64,000 nucleotides of DNA from Ruegeria spongiae. Lineage in GTDB: Bacteria > Pseudomonadota > Alphaproteobacteria > Rhodobacterales > Rhodobacteraceae. Positions 34,373 through 45,001 of this stretch are shown here, one piece after another (within the stretch, counting starts at the first letter, position 1; every line of letters begins with the position of its first letter). Location of the stretch: assembly GCF_023502395.1 (NCBI RefSeq), contig NZ_JAMFMB010000001.1:186001-250000 (forward strand). The letters are read 5' to 3'. The position numbers were made by a program, and so were the translations under genes. Below the pieces are notes generated by a model, which searched no databases, was not told the origin of the DNA, and saw only the letters and a program-made list of their open reading frames with translations.

Positions 34373-34969
34373 ATGGGCGAAAGCACCGTCAACCTGGCAA
34401 CCCTGATCGGGTCGCGCATCTGTCATGACCTGATCAGCCCGATCGGCGCGATCAACAATGGTCTGGAACTTCTTGAAATGACAGGCGCACCCAGCGGCCC
34501 CGAGATGGATCTGATCTCGGACAGCGTCGACAGCGCCGGGGCGCGGATACAGTTCTTTCGCATCGCTTACGGGATTGCCGGGGCGCAGATGCTGGGCGGG
34601 CCCGAGATCCGTTCGGTCCTGAAAGAGGTAAATCGCGGCGCAAGGGTCACCGTGGATTGGACCCATGACGACCCCTGCCCGCGCACTGTGGTTCGGCTGG
34701 CCTTCCTGGCGTTCCAGTGCTGTGAAACCGCACTGCCCCAGGGCGGGCAGGTGCGCTTTGACAAGACTGGCGGGCGCTGGACCGTGACCGCGACCGGTCC
34801 GGTCCTTTCGTTGGACCCGAAGGTCTGGGAAACGCTGAGCAACCCGGCAGCCGGGGCCGAGATCACGCCTGCGCTGGTTCAGTTCGCGCTGCTGCCCGCA
34901 GCCGCCACTGAACTGGGCAACCGCGTCGAGGTGACCTCGGACGAGGCGCAGATCACCATCCGGTTCTGA
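34373..34969 (+). CDS. chpT: Histidine phosphotransferase ChpT
   Basis: A 198-residue protein beginning MGESTVNLATLIGSRICHDL. The phospho-acceptor His18 lies in SRICHDLISPIGAINNGLELL; the C-terminal half is a degenerate HATPase-like domain lacking ATP-binding motifs, as in Caulobacter ChpT. It relays phosphate from CckA to CtrA and CpdR; in Rhodobacterales this relay controls motility, gene-transfer agents and related traits. Its presence fits the CtrA box at 44165. Confidence 0.9.
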   Translation: MGESTVNLATLIGSRICHDLISPIGAINNGLELLEMTGAPSGPEMDLISDSVDSAGARIQFFRIAYGIAGAQMLGGPEIRSVLKEVNRGARVTVDWTHDDPCPRTVVRLAFLAFQCCETALPQGGQVRFDKTGGRWTVTATGPVLSLDPKVWETLSNPAAGAEITPALVQFALLPAAATELGNRVEVTSDEAQITIRF

Positions 34970-34973
34970 GCGC

Positions 34974-36236
34974 TCAGCTCCGGACCGTGCCGTCGCCTTC
35001 GACCAGGTATTTGAAACTGGTCAGCTGCGCCGCGCCCACCGGGCCGCGCGCGTGCATCTTGCCGGTGGCGATGCCGATCTCGGCGCCCATACCGAACTCG
35101 CCACCATCGGCGAACTGGGTCGAGGCATTGCGCATCAGGATCGCACTGTCGAGGCGTTCAAAGAACCGCGCGGCGGCGGCATCGTCTTCGGTGATGATGC
35201 AATCGGTGTGGTTCGAGCCATATCGCCGGATATGCGCGATGGCCGCGTCGATATCGGCCACCGGTTTGGCGGCGATGATCATGTCGAGGAATTCCTTGCC
35301 CCAGTCCTCGCTCGTGGCGACCGATGTCCCTTCCTGCGCCAGCGCACCTTCGGCATGGACATCCACGCCCGCCTGAACCAGCGCCGCGATGGTGTCGTGG
35401 CCAATCCCGTCAAGAATGTCCTGATGCACCAGCAAGCATTCGGCCGCACCGCAAATACCGGTGCGGCGGGTCTTGGCGTTCATCACCACTTCACGCGCCT
35501 TTATCGGGTCCGCATGTTTGTCGATATAGATATGCACGATGCCTTCGAGATGGGCAAAGACCGGAACCCGCGCTTCGCGCTGCACCAGCCCGACCAACCC
35601 CTTGCCGCCGCGCGGCACGATCACATCGACGGTGTCGGTCATGGTCAGCAATTCCTGCACCGCCGCCCGGTCGCGGGTCGGCACCAGCTGGATCGCATCC
35701 TCGGGCAGGTTGGCCGCTTTCAGCCCGTCAACCAGACAGGCGTGGATCGCGCCGGAGGAATGAAAACTTTCCGAACCGCCGCGCAAGATCACCGCATTGC
35801 CCGATTTCAGACACAGCGCACCGGCATCGGCGGTCACGTTGGGGCGGCTTTCATAGATCACCCCGATCACACCCAAAGGCGTGCGCACCCGGCGGATATG
35901 CAGGCCACTGGGCATGTCCCATTCGGCCAGAACCTCGCCAACCGGATCGGGTTGTTCGGCCACGGTGCGCAACCCGTCGACCATGCCGCGAATACGGTCT
36001 TCGTCCAGCATCAACCGGTCCATCATCGCCGCGCTCAGCCCTTTGTTGCGGCCATAGTCCAGGTCCTTGGCATTGGCGGCGATGATCTCATCCCGGCGGG
36101 CCCAGACCGCCTCGGCGGCTCCGATCAGCGCGGCATGCTTGCGCTCGGCATTGGCAAAGGCGAGCTCTGCCGAGGCCGCTTTGGCACGGGCACCGATGTC
36201 GGCCATCAGGGCGGGAATGTTGTCGAGGTCTTTCAT
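34974..36236 (-). CDS. proA: Gamma-glutamyl phosphate reductase
   Basis: A 420-residue aldehyde-dehydrogenase-fold enzyme from [10 protein letters not shown]. Catalytic Cys in [10 protein letters not shown], substrate/NADPH region [34 protein letters not shown], and the C-terminal [28 protein letters not shown]. It reduces glutamyl-5-phosphate to the semialdehyde in proline synthesis. The ATG at 36236 is preferred over an in-frame GTG just upstream because AAAGG is better placed. It follows proB by 49 bases. Confidence 0.96.
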   Translation of the reverse strand: MKDLDNIPALMADIGARAKAASAELAFANAERKHAALIGAAEAVWARRDEIIAANAKDLDYGRNKGLSAAMMDRLMLDEDRIRGMVDGLRTVAEQPDPVGEVLAEWDMPSGLHIRRVRTPLGVIGVIYESRPNVTADAGALCLKSGNAVILRGGSESFHSSGAIHACLVDGLKAANLPEDAIQLVPTRDRAAVQELLTMTDTVDVIVPRGGKGLVGLVQREARVPVFAHLEGIVHIYIDKHADPIKAREVVMNAKTRRTGICGAAECLLVHQDILDGIGHDTIAALVQAGVDVHAEGALAQEGTSVATSEDWGKEFLDMIIAAKPVADIDAAIAHIRRYGSNHTDCIITEDDAAAARFFERLDSAILMRNASTQFADGGEFGMGAEIGIATGKMHARGPVGAAQLTSFKYLVEGDGTVRS

Positions 36237-36285
36237 CACATGCGCCTTTGATCAGATCGTTGCGAGTTCTTTACAGCCAGACGCT

Positions 36286-38423
<2,138 letters not shown>

Positions 38424-38451
38424 CTAATGCAAAGGCCCCATCGGCCTCAAG

Positions 38452-38988
38452 TCACAGTTTTCGGCTATAGGTCCAGGTGGGCACATTTGCATCGCGCGCC
38501 ACCGAGAAATTTTCAGCATCGCCCAGATATTCGAAGCCACAGCGTGTCAGCACCCGCGCCGAGGCCGGATTGTCCTGAAATACGCTGGCAAACATCGTGT
38601 CATTGTCCAGCGGGTTGGCCAGAACCAGCGCCTCGACCGCCAAGGACGCGATACCGGTGTTCCAGAAAACCGGCGCAACCCAATACCCGATCTCGGATTG
38701 ATTGCGGTCCAACCGTTCGAGCGCGATCAGCCCCATCAATTCAGAGCCGCCTTCGGGCGTGCCGTCGATGGCCCAGACATCCTCGTCGCGGTATTCGGAC
38801 ATCGAGCGGGTCACAAAATCCTCGACCGCGCCCGGTGGCAAAGGGTGCGGGATCGACTGGGTCATGCTGGCCACGCGTTTGTCGCTGGCGAAATGCTCGA
38901 TCAGCCCCATATCCGAACGCCGCAAAGGGCGCAGGACAAAGCGGTCGGTCTCAATCACCGGCTGGTTGATGATAGTATCAAATTTCAT
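38452..38988 (-). CDS. GNAT-family N-acetyltransferase (RimJ/RimL-like)
   Basis: A 178-residue protein from MKFDTIINQPVIETDRFVLRPLRRSDM, with GGAGGAA upstream. The Acetyltransf_3 layout is clear: N-terminal TDRFVLRPL, IGYWVAPVFWNTGIASLAVEAL as the acetyl-CoA-binding region and SARVLTRCGFEYLG. This subgroup acetylates protein N-termini or small amines. Its ATG overlaps the LysE stop (ATGA) and it ends 37 bases before obg, so it belongs to the GNAT-LysE-GNAT-obg-proB-proA run. Confidence 0.85.
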   Translation of the reverse strand: MKFDTIINQPVIETDRFVLRPLRRSDMGLIEHFASDKRVASMTQSIPHPLPPGAVEDFVTRSMSEYRDEDVWAIDGTPEGGSELMGLIALERLDRNQSEIGYWVAPVFWNTGIASLAVEALVLANPLDNDTMFASVFQDNPASARVLTRCGFEYLGDAENFSVARDANVPTWTYSRKL

Positions 38989-39593
38989 GCGCGCGTTCCT
39001 CCTCCGAACAGCACAAACAGGACCGATGCGACGGTGAGCGCCGCCAATGTCCACATCAGATATTTCTCCGCCGGGCGTCCTGCGACGCTATGCGCGATCC
39101 GGTCCCCGGCGAAGGTCCAGATCGGGTGCAGGATCACCTGGCAACTCAACAAACAAACAGCGATTGTGAGCGTAGACCAGAATGGTGACGATCCTGGGGC
39201 GACGAAGCCGGTGAACCCGGCCACGATCATGGCCCAGGCCTTGGGGTTGAGCGGATGGACGATCAGACCGGGCAGAAACCCCGGCGCGGCCTGCTCTGCC
39301 TGTCCCGGCGACAGGCGCAGGTTCGCGACCTTCCATGCCAACCAGCAGATATAGGCGGCCGAGGCGTATTTCAACGCCGCGAACAGCATTGGGGCCTGAT
39401 CCGCCAGTTGCATCAGCCCAAAGCCCACCGGCCAGATGATCAGCTGCTTGCCCGCGATCACACCCGCCACAAAGGGCAAGGCCGCCCGGAACCCATAGCG
39501 GGCACCGGTGCCCAGCAGGACCATGTTGGCCGGACCCGGTGTGCCCACCTGAGAGGCGGCGAAGATCAGGAAGCTGCCCGCAGCGACGCTCAT
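38985..39593 (-). CDS. LysE-family amino-acid/metabolite exporter
   Basis: A 202-residue, six-helix protein from MSVAAGSFLIFAASQVGTPGPANMVLLGTGARYGF; the GTPGPANMV motif in helix 1 is the LysE/RhtB signature, and HPLNPKAWAMIVAGF is also conserved. Members export basic amino acids, homoserine/threonine or related compounds. ATGA overlaps join it to both flanking acetyltransferase genes, suggesting that acetylation and export may act on related amines; that link is inference. Confidence 0.88.
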   Translation of the reverse strand: MSVAAGSFLIFAASQVGTPGPANMVLLGTGARYGFRAALPFVAGVIAGKQLIIWPVGFGLMQLADQAPMLFAALKYASAAYICWLAWKVANLRLSPGQAEQAAPGFLPGLIVHPLNPKAWAMIVAGFTGFVAPGSSPFWSTLTIAVCLLSCQVILHPIWTFAGDRIAHSVAGRPAEKYLMWTLAALTVASVLFVLFGGGTRA

Positions 39594-40093
39594 TGCGCAG
39601 CCTCCCAGCAGGCGCGGGTCAGCACCATGTTCTGAATTATGACGTCTCGTTGCAGGGGCTCTGACAGAGCACATCGTCGACCCGTTGGCCGAAAGCCCAG
39701 ATTGGTCAGAACCGCACACGACCTTTCGTTGCCCAGATGGTAGCCCGACGGCAGATCGGCATCCTGACTTTCGAAGTACCTTGCAACCATCGCCCTTGCG
39801 GCTTCAGTCACATAGCCCCGGTTCCAATAGGGTTGCCCGATCCAATAGCCAAGTTCCTCGCCTACGGAGATTGTCCCCACAAGCTTCTGATCTTTCAGAA
39901 TTGCACATGCATTCAAATCCCGGGTGGCGACGTTCTCGATGAAGTCGAGCGCGTGATCGAGCCGGTAAGGGTATGGTACCCGTGTCAACCAGCGGACCAC
40001 CTCCAGATTGTTCAGGAGGTCGACCAACTCAGCAGCATCGCCACGCCGGAACCGGCGCAGGACAAGGCGTTGAGTTGTGATCACGTCGGTCAT
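39590..40093 (-). CDS. GNAT-family N-acetyltransferase
   Basis: A 167-residue Acetyltransf_3 protein from MTDVITTQRLVLRRFRRGDAAEL; AGGAG is 9 bases upstream. The acetyl-CoA region is LGYWIGQPYWNRGYVTEAARAMV and the end NERSCAVLTNLGFRPTG. It is paralogous in layout to the protein at 38452-38988. First gene of the run after the rpmA terminator; its stop overlaps the LysE start. Confidence 0.85.
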   Translation of the reverse strand: MTDVITTQRLVLRRFRRGDAAELVDLLNNLEVVRWLTRVPYPYRLDHALDFIENVATRDLNACAILKDQKLVGTISVGEELGYWIGQPYWNRGYVTEAARAMVARYFESQDADLPSGYHLGNERSCAVLTNLGFRPTGRRCALSEPLQRDVIIQNMVLTRACWEAAQ

Positions 40094-40107
40094 GGGACCG
40101 CTCCTGA

Positions 40108-40141
40108 AAACGAGAAAGGGACCGGCATTTCTGCCGATCCC
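40108..40141 (-). terminator. Terminator after rplU-rpmA
   Basis: On the minus strand GGGATCGGCA and TGCCGGTCCC (arms 40132-40141 and 40118-40127, one G-U pair) form a 10-base stem capped by a GAAA tetraloop, followed by TTTCTCGTTT. The T-tract is interrupted, so some read-through into the GNAT genes is possible. Confidence 0.75.
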
Positions 40142-40171
40142 CGATTTTGTCAAACCTGTTTGGGTTCCGGC

Positions 40172-40441
40172 TTACTCGGCGGCCTCCGCCACTGGCAGGA
40201 CCGAAATAAAGGTGCGGTTTTTCAGTCCCTTGTGGAACTTCACGGCACCGTCAACAGTTGCAAAGATGGTGTGATCCTTGCCCATGCCCACGCCTTCGCC
40301 CGGCCAAAACTTGGTGCCGCGCTGACGCACGATGATGTTGCCCGGGATGACCGCCTGGCCACCATAGAGTTTCACGCCAAGGCGGCGACCCGCTGAGTCG
40401 CGGCCGTTACGGGAGGAACCGCCAGCTTTTTTATGTGCCAT
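40172..40441 (-). CDS. rpmA: 50S ribosomal protein L27
   Basis: An 89-residue protein starting [20 protein letters not shown], the conserved L27 N-terminus reaching the peptidyl-transferase centre; then [41 protein letters not shown]. No Firmicute-type N-terminal cleavage extension. It lies 11 bases after rplU. Confidence 0.97.
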   Translation of the reverse strand: MAHKKAGGSSRNGRDSAGRRLGVKLYGGQAVIPGNIIVRQRGTKFWPGEGVGMGKDHTIFATVDGAVKFHKGLKNRTFISVLPVAEAAE

Positions 40442-40452
40442 TCTCTCTCTCC

Positions 40453-41061
40453 TTAGCCTTTGGCCAGTTCTTTGGCCTGCTCAACCCATTCGGGTTTCAC
40501 TTTGACCGCGTCGATAGCAGCAATCTGCTCGTCCGACAAGGCGGCCAGAGCGGCAAAGCTCTCGATACCGGCTTCGGCCAGCTTCTTGGCGGCGGCAGGG
40601 CCAACACCGGTCAGCTTGGTCAGGTCGTCGGTGGCAGCGGCAGGTGCTGCGGCCTTCGCTTCGGCCTTTTTGGCAGGCTTGGCAGCAGGTGCAGCGGCGC
40701 CCGCAGGTGCGGAACCGGTTGCGGCCTTGATGCCCGACTTGTCTGCGCCAGCGGCCAGAATGTCGGTGATCTTGACCAGCGTCAGCTTCTGACGGTGACC
40801 TTTGGTGCGCTGCGAGCTGTGCTTGCGGCGACGCTTGACGAAGTGGATGAGCTTTTCACCCTTGATCTGGTCGATGACCTCGGCCTGAACGGCAGCACCG
40901 TCCACAAAAGGCGCACCAACAACCGGAGCGTCACCGCCCAGCATCAGAACTTCGTTGAATTGGATTTTTTCGCCGGCATCAGCAGCAAGTTTCTCGACGC
41001 GCAGGATGTCGCCCGCCTGAACCTTGTATTGCTTGCCGCCGGTCTTGAGAACCGCGAACAT
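40453..41061 (-). CDS. rplU: 50S ribosomal protein L21 with C-terminal helix-hairpin-helix extension
   Basis: A 202-residue protein, about twice the usual L21 length. Residues 1-103 are the L21 domain ([54 protein letters not shown]). Residues 104-145 are a low-complexity Ala/Lys/Pro linker ([21 protein letters not shown]). Residues 146-202 form a helix-hairpin-helix-type domain: [40 protein letters not shown]. Such extensions are known in other alphaproteobacterial L21 entries; the role of the extra domain is unknown. First gene of the rplU-rpmA operon. Confidence 0.95.
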   Translation of the reverse strand: MFAVLKTGGKQYKVQAGDILRVEKLAADAGEKIQFNEVLMLGGDAPVVGAPFVDGAAVQAEVIDQIKGEKLIHFVKRRRKHSSQRTKGHRQKLTLVKITDILAAGADKSGIKAATGSAPAGAAAPAAKPAKKAEAKAAAPAAATDDLTKLTGVGPAAAKKLAEAGIESFAALAALSDEQIAAIDAVKVKPEWVEQAKELAKG

Positions 41062-41234
41062 GCGAGTTTCCTTTTCTTTACCGCGTTCTGTGGTCCCCGG
41101 TCCGGGTGTTTGCGACCCCCCGTTTCAGGCAGGGCCACCGTCGAACAGCGCGCCCATTGCAGCGGGCGGAATTGCGGCCCCTGAAGGGCCAATGATAACG
41201 AAACCCGGCGCGGGTGTCCGGGCCGGGATGGGCG

Positions 41235-41263
41235 CTTATTGATGGATCAGTAAAAGATGTCAA
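41235..41263 (-). promoter_or_regulatory. Promoter of rplU-rpmA
   Basis: On the minus strand TTGACA (41258-41263) and AATAAG (41235-41240) are 17 bases apart; the -35 is a perfect consensus. Transcription would start near 41228, giving a roughly 165-base leader with GC-rich inverted repeats that might mediate autoregulation. Confidence 0.7.
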
Positions 41264-41270
41264 TCCCTTT

Positions 41271-42080
41271 TCAGAGATCGCTGGATTGCATGGCGAATCC
41301 CACCGCCTCGCCCAGTTCAAACGAGATCCGGTCATAGACCCGGTCAAAGCCCACGAACAGCGCCTGATTAAGCGCCTGCCCCGTCTCGGAGGCGGAGAAG
41401 GCAATATTCTCGCGCATCTGCACATCCGTGAGCGGCTGATAGGCCAGCACGAGGAACCCGTGCAGCCACTCGCGGGTGTCACTCTCCATTGCTTCGCGCT
41501 GCGAAAACAGCTCGGCCAGCAGCGCGCGGTCGTCGGAACCTGTGTCCTGAATCGAGGCCATGCCCTGGAAAAAGCTGAAATCCGAGCTCAGCGTTCCCTC
41601 GACATTACGCACGACCAGTTCGTTGACCTCGATATATTCCTCGATCAGCTGGAACCGGTGGCTGTCGCGATCCATCGTCTTGGCGTTTTCCTGCGCCATC
41701 TCCTCCACCGCCGGATCGCTGAGCGCACGGCGGGCTGAGTTTTCAAGCGAGATGATGGTCTGCCCCAGATCGCTGCTGAAAAACACCGCCGCCTCTGATA
41801 TCTGCGCCGGGTTCAATTCCTCGCGGATGGTGTCGCGCATCGTCTGCACCATCTGGTCGGGCGCATAGATCTCGTCAACCCGCGCAAAGAAATAGCTCCC
41901 CGCATCGCCATCCAGCATGTCGGTGTTCAGCGACGCGGCATAGCGGCGCCCCTCATCCACCAGAATGGTGACCACCTCCTCCAGTCGCATGGCGGTGACC
42001 AGTTCATCCAGCGATTCCTCGGCCGCCGCCGGAGCCCCGAGCAGCATCGCGGTCGCGATCACCGAGGCCGCGCGGCGCAT
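41271..42080 (-). CDS. DUF2059 exported protein (second of a tandem pair)
   Basis: A 269-residue protein from MRRAASVIATAMLLGAPAAAEES, with a signal peptide cleaved near residue 20. The mature protein is almost all helical and acidic, with the DUF2059-type block MVQTMRDTIREELNPAQISEAAVFFSSDLGQTIISLE repeated loosely later (AFSASETGQALNQAL). Function unknown, periplasmic. Its ATG overlaps the stop of the related upstream gene by one base (TGATG). The GTG codon before the ATG could also be a start. Confidence 0.75.
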   Translation of the reverse strand: MRRAASVIATAMLLGAPAAAEESLDELVTAMRLEEVVTILVDEGRRYAASLNTDMLDGDAGSYFFARVDEIYAPDQMVQTMRDTIREELNPAQISEAAVFFSSDLGQTIISLENSARRALSDPAVEEMAQENAKTMDRDSHRFQLIEEYIEVNELVVRNVEGTLSSDFSFFQGMASIQDTGSDDRALLAELFSQREAMESDTREWLHGFLVLAYQPLTDVQMRENIAFSASETGQALNQALFVGFDRVYDRISFELGEAVGFAMQSSDL

Positions 42081-42922
42081 CACAATTCCTGCGACGGGCG
42101 CAACTCGGCCATGCGCGCGGCCAACACTTCGAACCGGTTGGCCATGATCTCGTATTGGACCGCGTTGAGCAGTTCATAGACCTCCTGCATAAGCGGCTGT
42201 TCCAGCGCTTCGGTATAGGCCAGCATGTCCGCGTCCGAGAACCCCTGATAGGTATAGGCCGCCCCGGACAGGGCCGAGCGTTGCAGGGCCAGCCGCAATT
42301 CGGTTTCATTGTTCTTCAGCATCTCGCGCAGATCGCCGGGATCAAGGCGCAGATCGACCACGCCCGCCGCACTGGCGGCCAGCAGGAACCGGTACTGGAT
42401 TTCCTGCAGCGCACGCAAGGACGTGCCGGTGGAATCGATGGCCTGGTTCATCCGCTTGAGCGTCTCGACCCGGAGCGATCCATCCTCGACCCATTGCGAC
42501 ACAAGCGCCTCGCCTGCGTCACGCTTGACGGTATCGTCCTCAATCATATGCGAGGCGTTTTCGGCCTCGACCAGTCGCTGGCCCAGATTGCTGGCGTAAA
42601 ACTCGACCGCATGGGTCAGCGCTTCGTCACTCAGTGTCTGTTCCAGAATGTCCAGCGCGATGCTGCGCATCACCTCGGTATCAAAGACCTCATTGGTCAG
42701 TCGGGTCCATTCCGACCCGAAATCGCCGGGATCAAATCCCAGCATCTCAGGCGCCGAGGAGGAGGACAGTGCGATACTGTCCAGCGCCACATCGAATCCG
42801 GTGGTTGTCAGAAATGCCTCGACCCGTGTCCGGTCCGCGGCGTGCGCCGCGGATGACGTCCAGAGGATCAGGGCTGCGATCAGGGCCGCAAAATACGGCG
42901 GTGTCAAAACTCGTCTCAGCAT
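42080..42922 (-). CDS. DUF2059 exported protein (first of a tandem pair)
   Basis: A 280-residue protein from MLRRVLTPPYFAALIAAL; the signal peptide ends with SSAAHAAD near residue 29. A helical mature domain with VMRSIALDILEQTLSDEALTHAVEFYASNLGQRLVEAE matches DUF2059-type proteins and resembles the downstream gene product in length and layout, so the pair probably arose by duplication. The frame is open 20 codons upstream, but the signal peptide fits better from 42922. Function unknown. Confidence 0.75.
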   Translation of the reverse strand: MLRRVLTPPYFAALIAALILWTSSAAHAADRTRVEAFLTTTGFDVALDSIALSSSSAPEMLGFDPGDFGSEWTRLTNEVFDTEVMRSIALDILEQTLSDEALTHAVEFYASNLGQRLVEAENASHMIEDDTVKRDAGEALVSQWVEDGSLRVETLKRMNQAIDSTGTSLRALQEIQYRFLLAASAAGVVDLRLDPGDLREMLKNNETELRLALQRSALSGAAYTYQGFSDADMLAYTEALEQPLMQEVYELLNAVQYEIMANRFEVLAARMAELRPSQEL

Positions 42923-43054
42923 GCAGTCAAGCCTAATCCATTTCCGTAAACGGGCAATCAATTTCAAGTGATAAATTCTCAAGTGTGGTTTTCGGAAATT
43001 TCTGCTTGCACCGCGTGGCGTTCCTGACTACATCCCCGCCTCACAGACCCCCGC

Positions 43055-43144
43055 GGAGAGGTGCCGGAGTGGTCGAACGGGGCGGTCTCGAAAACCGTTG
43101 TGGGTGCAAGCCCACCCAGGGTTCGAATCCCTGTCTCTCCGCCA
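43055..43144 (+). tRNA. tRNA-Ser (anticodon CGA)
   Basis: A 90-base class II tRNA with long variable arm: acceptor stem GGAGAGG...CTCTCC, anticodon loop CTCGAAA in stem CGGT/ACCG, so anticodon CGA reading UCG codons; T-loop GGTTCGAATCC. The 3' GCCA includes an encoded CCA. Confidence 0.95.
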
Positions 43145-43311
43145 CAGGCTTTTCTACGGGGAAACGCCATTCAACCCTGGATCAGGACACTGAACGGCTC
43201 GTCGTTTCGCAGATACGATGAGCGCGCGCAAAAAGCGACCTCATCCGTATCGGTCTACCGCTTGCCTGTTTGGCTGATATTTTTCGCCATCGCCCGGGCG
43301 GGCATCAGCCG

Positions 43312-43896
43312 TTATTGCGCGGGACGCCACATCAGCCATTCTTTCGGGCAGCCTTCGACCGGATGACAGGTGCCCGTCACTTCGAAACCATAGTTCCGGT
43401 AAAAGCCGATATTCTCTTCTTTGCTGCTTTCCAGATAGGCAGGCAGCCCGGCTTTGTCCGCCTGTTCCAGCCCGGCCTTCAGCAGCTTGCCGCCCATGCC
43501 CTTGCCGCGTCCGGCCAGGGTCGTCCCGATCGCATAGAGGTAGAAATGGGGTTCCTTGGGGCGATGCCGGGCGAACTCGTCATCTGCGGGCAGCGCCCGG
43601 ATAAGCCGGCGTGGACCACTATGTCTCAGCAGCGCGGCCAAAGTTGGCAACATCTTATGGAACGCGATATGTTTGGACACACCGGGTGGCAACCACATCG
43701 TACCGGCGGAATGGTCTTCGGCCACGTGACCGAACCCATGTTTCAGGTATAATTCCCGCGCCACATAGACGTTAAACGCGGTGATGGCGGGCTGCGGCCC
43801 AAGGAGGAATTCATTCACAGGATCGCCTGTGAAGCTTTCGCCGATGATTGCGCCGATCAGTTTGTGCTCGCCCCTGCGAAGCGGTCTGATGTTCAT
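43312..43896 (-). CDS. GNAT-family N-acetyltransferase
   Basis: A 194-residue protein from MNIRPLRRGEHKLIGAIIGESF. The acetyl-CoA-binding motif is LYAIGTTLAGRGKGMGGKLLKAGLEQADKAGL, followed by PAYLESSKEENIGFYRNYGFEVTGT, a layout typical of small-molecule GNATs. The frame is open to 44022 but no domain lies there. The substrate is unknown. The 167 bases between this gene and the tRNA hold no gene. Confidence 0.85.
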   Translation of the reverse strand: MNIRPLRRGEHKLIGAIIGESFTGDPVNEFLLGPQPAITAFNVYVARELYLKHGFGHVAEDHSAGTMWLPPGVSKHIAFHKMLPTLAALLRHSGPRRLIRALPADDEFARHRPKEPHFYLYAIGTTLAGRGKGMGGKLLKAGLEQADKAGLPAYLESSKEENIGFYRNYGFEVTGTCHPVEGCPKEWLMWRPAQ

Positions 43897-44164
43897 TCGA
43901 AATTCCTGTGTGGCTCTGGGATGCCGTTCAATATCCGCGCTCAGGCTTGTTACCGTCTGACCGCTGGATGGCGTTGCCCGGGCGATTGATGACGAAAGAT
44001 TGTTGGTCGCAAGCTGCCTCAATTCTTCTGCACTGTCGAGAGGCCAATGGTCGGGCTCGGTTGACCACCAACCAGTTGCCCTTTCGCGGGGCGCGGGAGG
44101 TTCGACAGAGGGGAAAGGAGTTCTGCTTGAATTCGCTTTCGAGTCGGCCTTTGCCCGGACATCG

Positions 44165-44179
44165 TTAACCAGTCGTTAA
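44165..44179. promoter_or_regulatory. CtrA binding site upstream of the PAS_5 gene
   Basis: TTAA-CCAGTCG-TTAA is an exact match to the CtrA full-site consensus TTAA-N7-TTAA. It is the only exact match found by reading the window and lies 116 bases before the PAS_5 start. The rest of the 398-base gap between the GNAT and PAS_5 genes (43897-44294) contains no credible gene. ChpT, the upstream relay protein of CtrA, is encoded at 34373. Confidence 0.65.
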
Positions 44180-44294
44180 AGATTTGATCCAAAATTGAAG
44201 TAAATCATGTCAGTTTGATGGGCAGAAGATGCTTCGTGATGCTGGTTTACCTGCCAGACGAGGCCGGACATGAGACCGTGAAAGGAGTGTATCG

Positions 44295-44951
44295 ATGAAA
44301 CCGCTGGCCAGACCCGCACAGCTTTCGGGCAAGGGTTCAAAGATTGTGACACTCGACAGTTTCCGGCCCCGCGCCAGCCTGTCACCGCTGCGTCAGGCCG
44401 AGGCCTATTGGGCCGCGCTGCGTCAGGGGGATGGGGTCCCCAAACGGGCGGCGATCGACCCGCGCGGCCTGTCAAATCTGCTGCAATACGCCTTCATTCT
44501 GGAACGTGTGGCCCCCGGCTTGGCCCGGTTCCGGCTGGCCGGACAACACCTGACACAGTTGATGGACATGGAGGTTTCAGGCGTCCCGCTGACCGCTCTG
44601 TTTGCGGGACCGGACCGGCAGGCGGTGAGTGATCATCTGACCCGTCTGTTCGATGGCCCGGCCATCGTGGACCTGACGCTCTGCGGGCAGCGCCGGTTCG
44701 GGCGCAAGACGCCGACCGCGCGGATGATCCTGCTGCCGCTGCGCAGCGAATGTGGCAATGTAGACCGGGCGCTGGGGGTCATCGTGTCCGAGGATGCCTC
44801 GGCCAAGGGTATCGGTCAGATGCATATTGAAACCGCGCATCATCGCGCGATCAGTCCGGAGCTGGAACCCGGACGGTGCGCCGGTACGGGGGCAACCGCA
44901 CCAACGCGTGACCGGTCGGGTCTTCGGCTGGAGCCGGTTCGCGAGACATGA
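44295..44951 (+). CDS. PAS_5 (PF07310) domain protein
   Basis: A 218-residue protein from MKPLARPAQLSGKGSKIVTLDS; AAAGGAG precedes the ATG. Residues about 30-170 form the PAS_5 domain (AYWAALRQGDGVPKRAAIDPRGLSNLLQYAFILERVAPGLARFRLAG, then GVPLTALF). No kinase, HTH or GGDEF domain is attached, so it is a stand-alone PAS protein; alphaproteobacterial relatives are mostly uncharacterised and some take part in cell-cycle or motility signalling. The last 40 residues look disordered. The CtrA box upstream fits that context. Confidence 0.82.
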   Translation: MKPLARPAQLSGKGSKIVTLDSFRPRASLSPLRQAEAYWAALRQGDGVPKRAAIDPRGLSNLLQYAFILERVAPGLARFRLAGQHLTQLMDMEVSGVPLTALFAGPDRQAVSDHLTRLFDGPAIVDLTLCGQRRFGRKTPTARMILLPLRSECGNVDRALGVIVSEDASAKGIGQMHIETAHHRAISPELEPGRCAGTGATAPTRDRSGLRLEPVRET

Positions 44952-44980
44952 AAAAGGCGGGCACCCTGCCCGCCTTGTCC
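44951..44980. terminator. Bidirectional terminator between PAS_5 and DAHP synthase genes
   Basis: AAGGCGGGC (44954-44962) pairs with GCCCGCCTT (44968-44976), loop ACCCT. A run of A before the stem gives a T-tract on the minus strand, so it is a strong terminator for the DAHP synthase gene; the plus-strand T-tract is poor. Confidence 0.88.
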
Positions 44981-45001
44981 GTTTAGCGATAGTGGCCGTG
45001 A

